A stretch of 5,977 bases of DNA. Source: an uncultured Synergistales bacterium (lineage in GTDB: Bacteria; Synergistota; Synergistia; Synergistales; Aminobacteriaceae). Below are positions 5,760 to 5,977 of this stretch, one piece after another (within the stretch, counting starts at the first letter, position 1; each line of letters starts with the position of its first letter). The position numbers were made by a program, and so were the translations under genes. Location of the stretch: assembly GCA_905233515.1 (NCBI GenBank), contig CAJOEQ010000060.1, positions 1 to 5,977 on the forward strand, read 5' to 3'. The notes under the pieces are model-generated. The model did not search any database and was not told the origin of the DNA. It saw only the letters and a list, made by a program, of their open reading frames with translations.

Positions 5760-5765
5760 ATTATA
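5760..5765 (-). promoter_or_regulatory. Possible -10 box before the hypothetical gene
   Basis: TATAAT occurs on the minus strand between the serine acetyltransferase stop and the hypothetical gene. It has no TG extension and no convincing -35 box 16-18 bases upstream. It is a weak candidate for an internal promoter in an otherwise co-directional pair. Confidence 0.25.
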
Positions 5766-5777
5766 ATCGATCTAAAA

Positions 5778-5977
5778 TTAACGTTCATTATTTAAGACAA
5801 TTTCACCGGCTTTCACTGAATGAGTCAGCCAAACATTTCCGCCGATTATGCAATCATCGCCGATTACTGTATCACCGCCCAGAATCGTAGCACCTGCATA
5901 AATTATCACGTTGTCACCTATATCCGGGTGTCTCTTTATGCCCTTAACGAGTGAACCGTCTTCAGCAACTGCAAAAC
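5778..5977 (-). CDS. cysE: Serine O-acetyltransferase, C-terminal end, partial
   Basis: Serine O-acetyltransferase makes O-acetylserine from serine and acetyl-CoA, the first committed step of cysteine synthesis, in the cytosol. The visible 65 residues are the C-terminal part of the left-handed beta-helix. [10 protein letters not shown] carries the R-H-P motif whose His is the catalytic base in the family. It is followed by hexapeptide turns: [24 protein letters not shown] and NVWLTHSV. The [10 protein letters not shown] ending marks the longer SAT subtype (EpsC-like) rather than the classical enterobacterial CysE. The chain stops at LNNER. It therefore lacks the C-terminal isoleucine tail used by some CysE proteins to dock into O-acetylserine sulfhydrylase. 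The start lies beyond the right edge. The hypothetical gene follows after 58 bases on the same strand, with no clear terminator between. Family call is strong; the symbol is a family-level label. Confidence 0.88.
   Translation of the reverse strand, partial: FAVAEDGSLVKGIKRHPDIGDNVIIYAGATILGGDTVIGDDCIIGGNVWLTHSVKAGEIVLNNER

Noticed and set aside
1..5977. CRISPR array, tRNA, rRNA, insertion sequence or attachment site
   Set aside because: No regularly spaced direct repeats, cloverleaf-like segments, transposase motifs or long terminal inverted repeats were found by eye.

Overview
The window is AT-rich bacterial chromosome with tightly packed genes, strong AGGAGG-type ribosome binding sites and short gaps. 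The solute-binding protein has a classical signal peptide ending in an AxA site and no lipobox cysteine, so it is probably a soluble periplasmic protein of a two-membrane bacterium. Overall protein style suggests an anaerobe, perhaps a low-GC Synergistota relative or a similar gut lineage. That assignment is inference; no taxonomic marker is present.

Layout: (1) 2-932, plus strand: the tail of a probable MurG-like glycosyltransferase overlaps a LicD-family transferase, forming the end of a surface-glycan operon. (2) 1017-2351, plus strand: a complete MgtE Mg2+ channel with its own extended -10 promoter, closed by a Rho-independent terminator. (3) 2516-4889, plus strand: a complete polar amino acid ABC uptake operon (binding protein, permease, ATPase) with overlapping or abutting genes, its own extended -10 promoter and a strong terminator. 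(4) 4943-5977, minus strand: an unrecognised 258-residue protein with a TTG start, downstream of the end of a serine O-acetyltransferase gene. The hairpin at 4909-4933 lies between the two converging units and can serve both.

The main discovery is in the binding protein. It has every part of a type II amino-acid binding protein, but in circularly permuted order. The signal peptide is followed by lobe 2, then the C-terminal helices of lobe 1, a linker, and only then the normal N-terminal half of lobe 1. The chain ends at the hinge where a normal protein would enter lobe 2. Ligand-contact residues are kept, the frame is intact and the gene sits in a normal operon, so it looks like a working natural circular permutant rather than a wreck.

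Working together: the ABC operon should capture an amino acid in the periplasm and import it with ATP. MgtE admits Mg2+ under control of its cytosolic sensor domains. The serine acetyltransferase makes O-acetylserine for cysteine synthesis. The glycosyltransferase/LicD pair probably decorates a cell-surface glycan. No mobile element, tRNA, rRNA or CRISPR array was seen.
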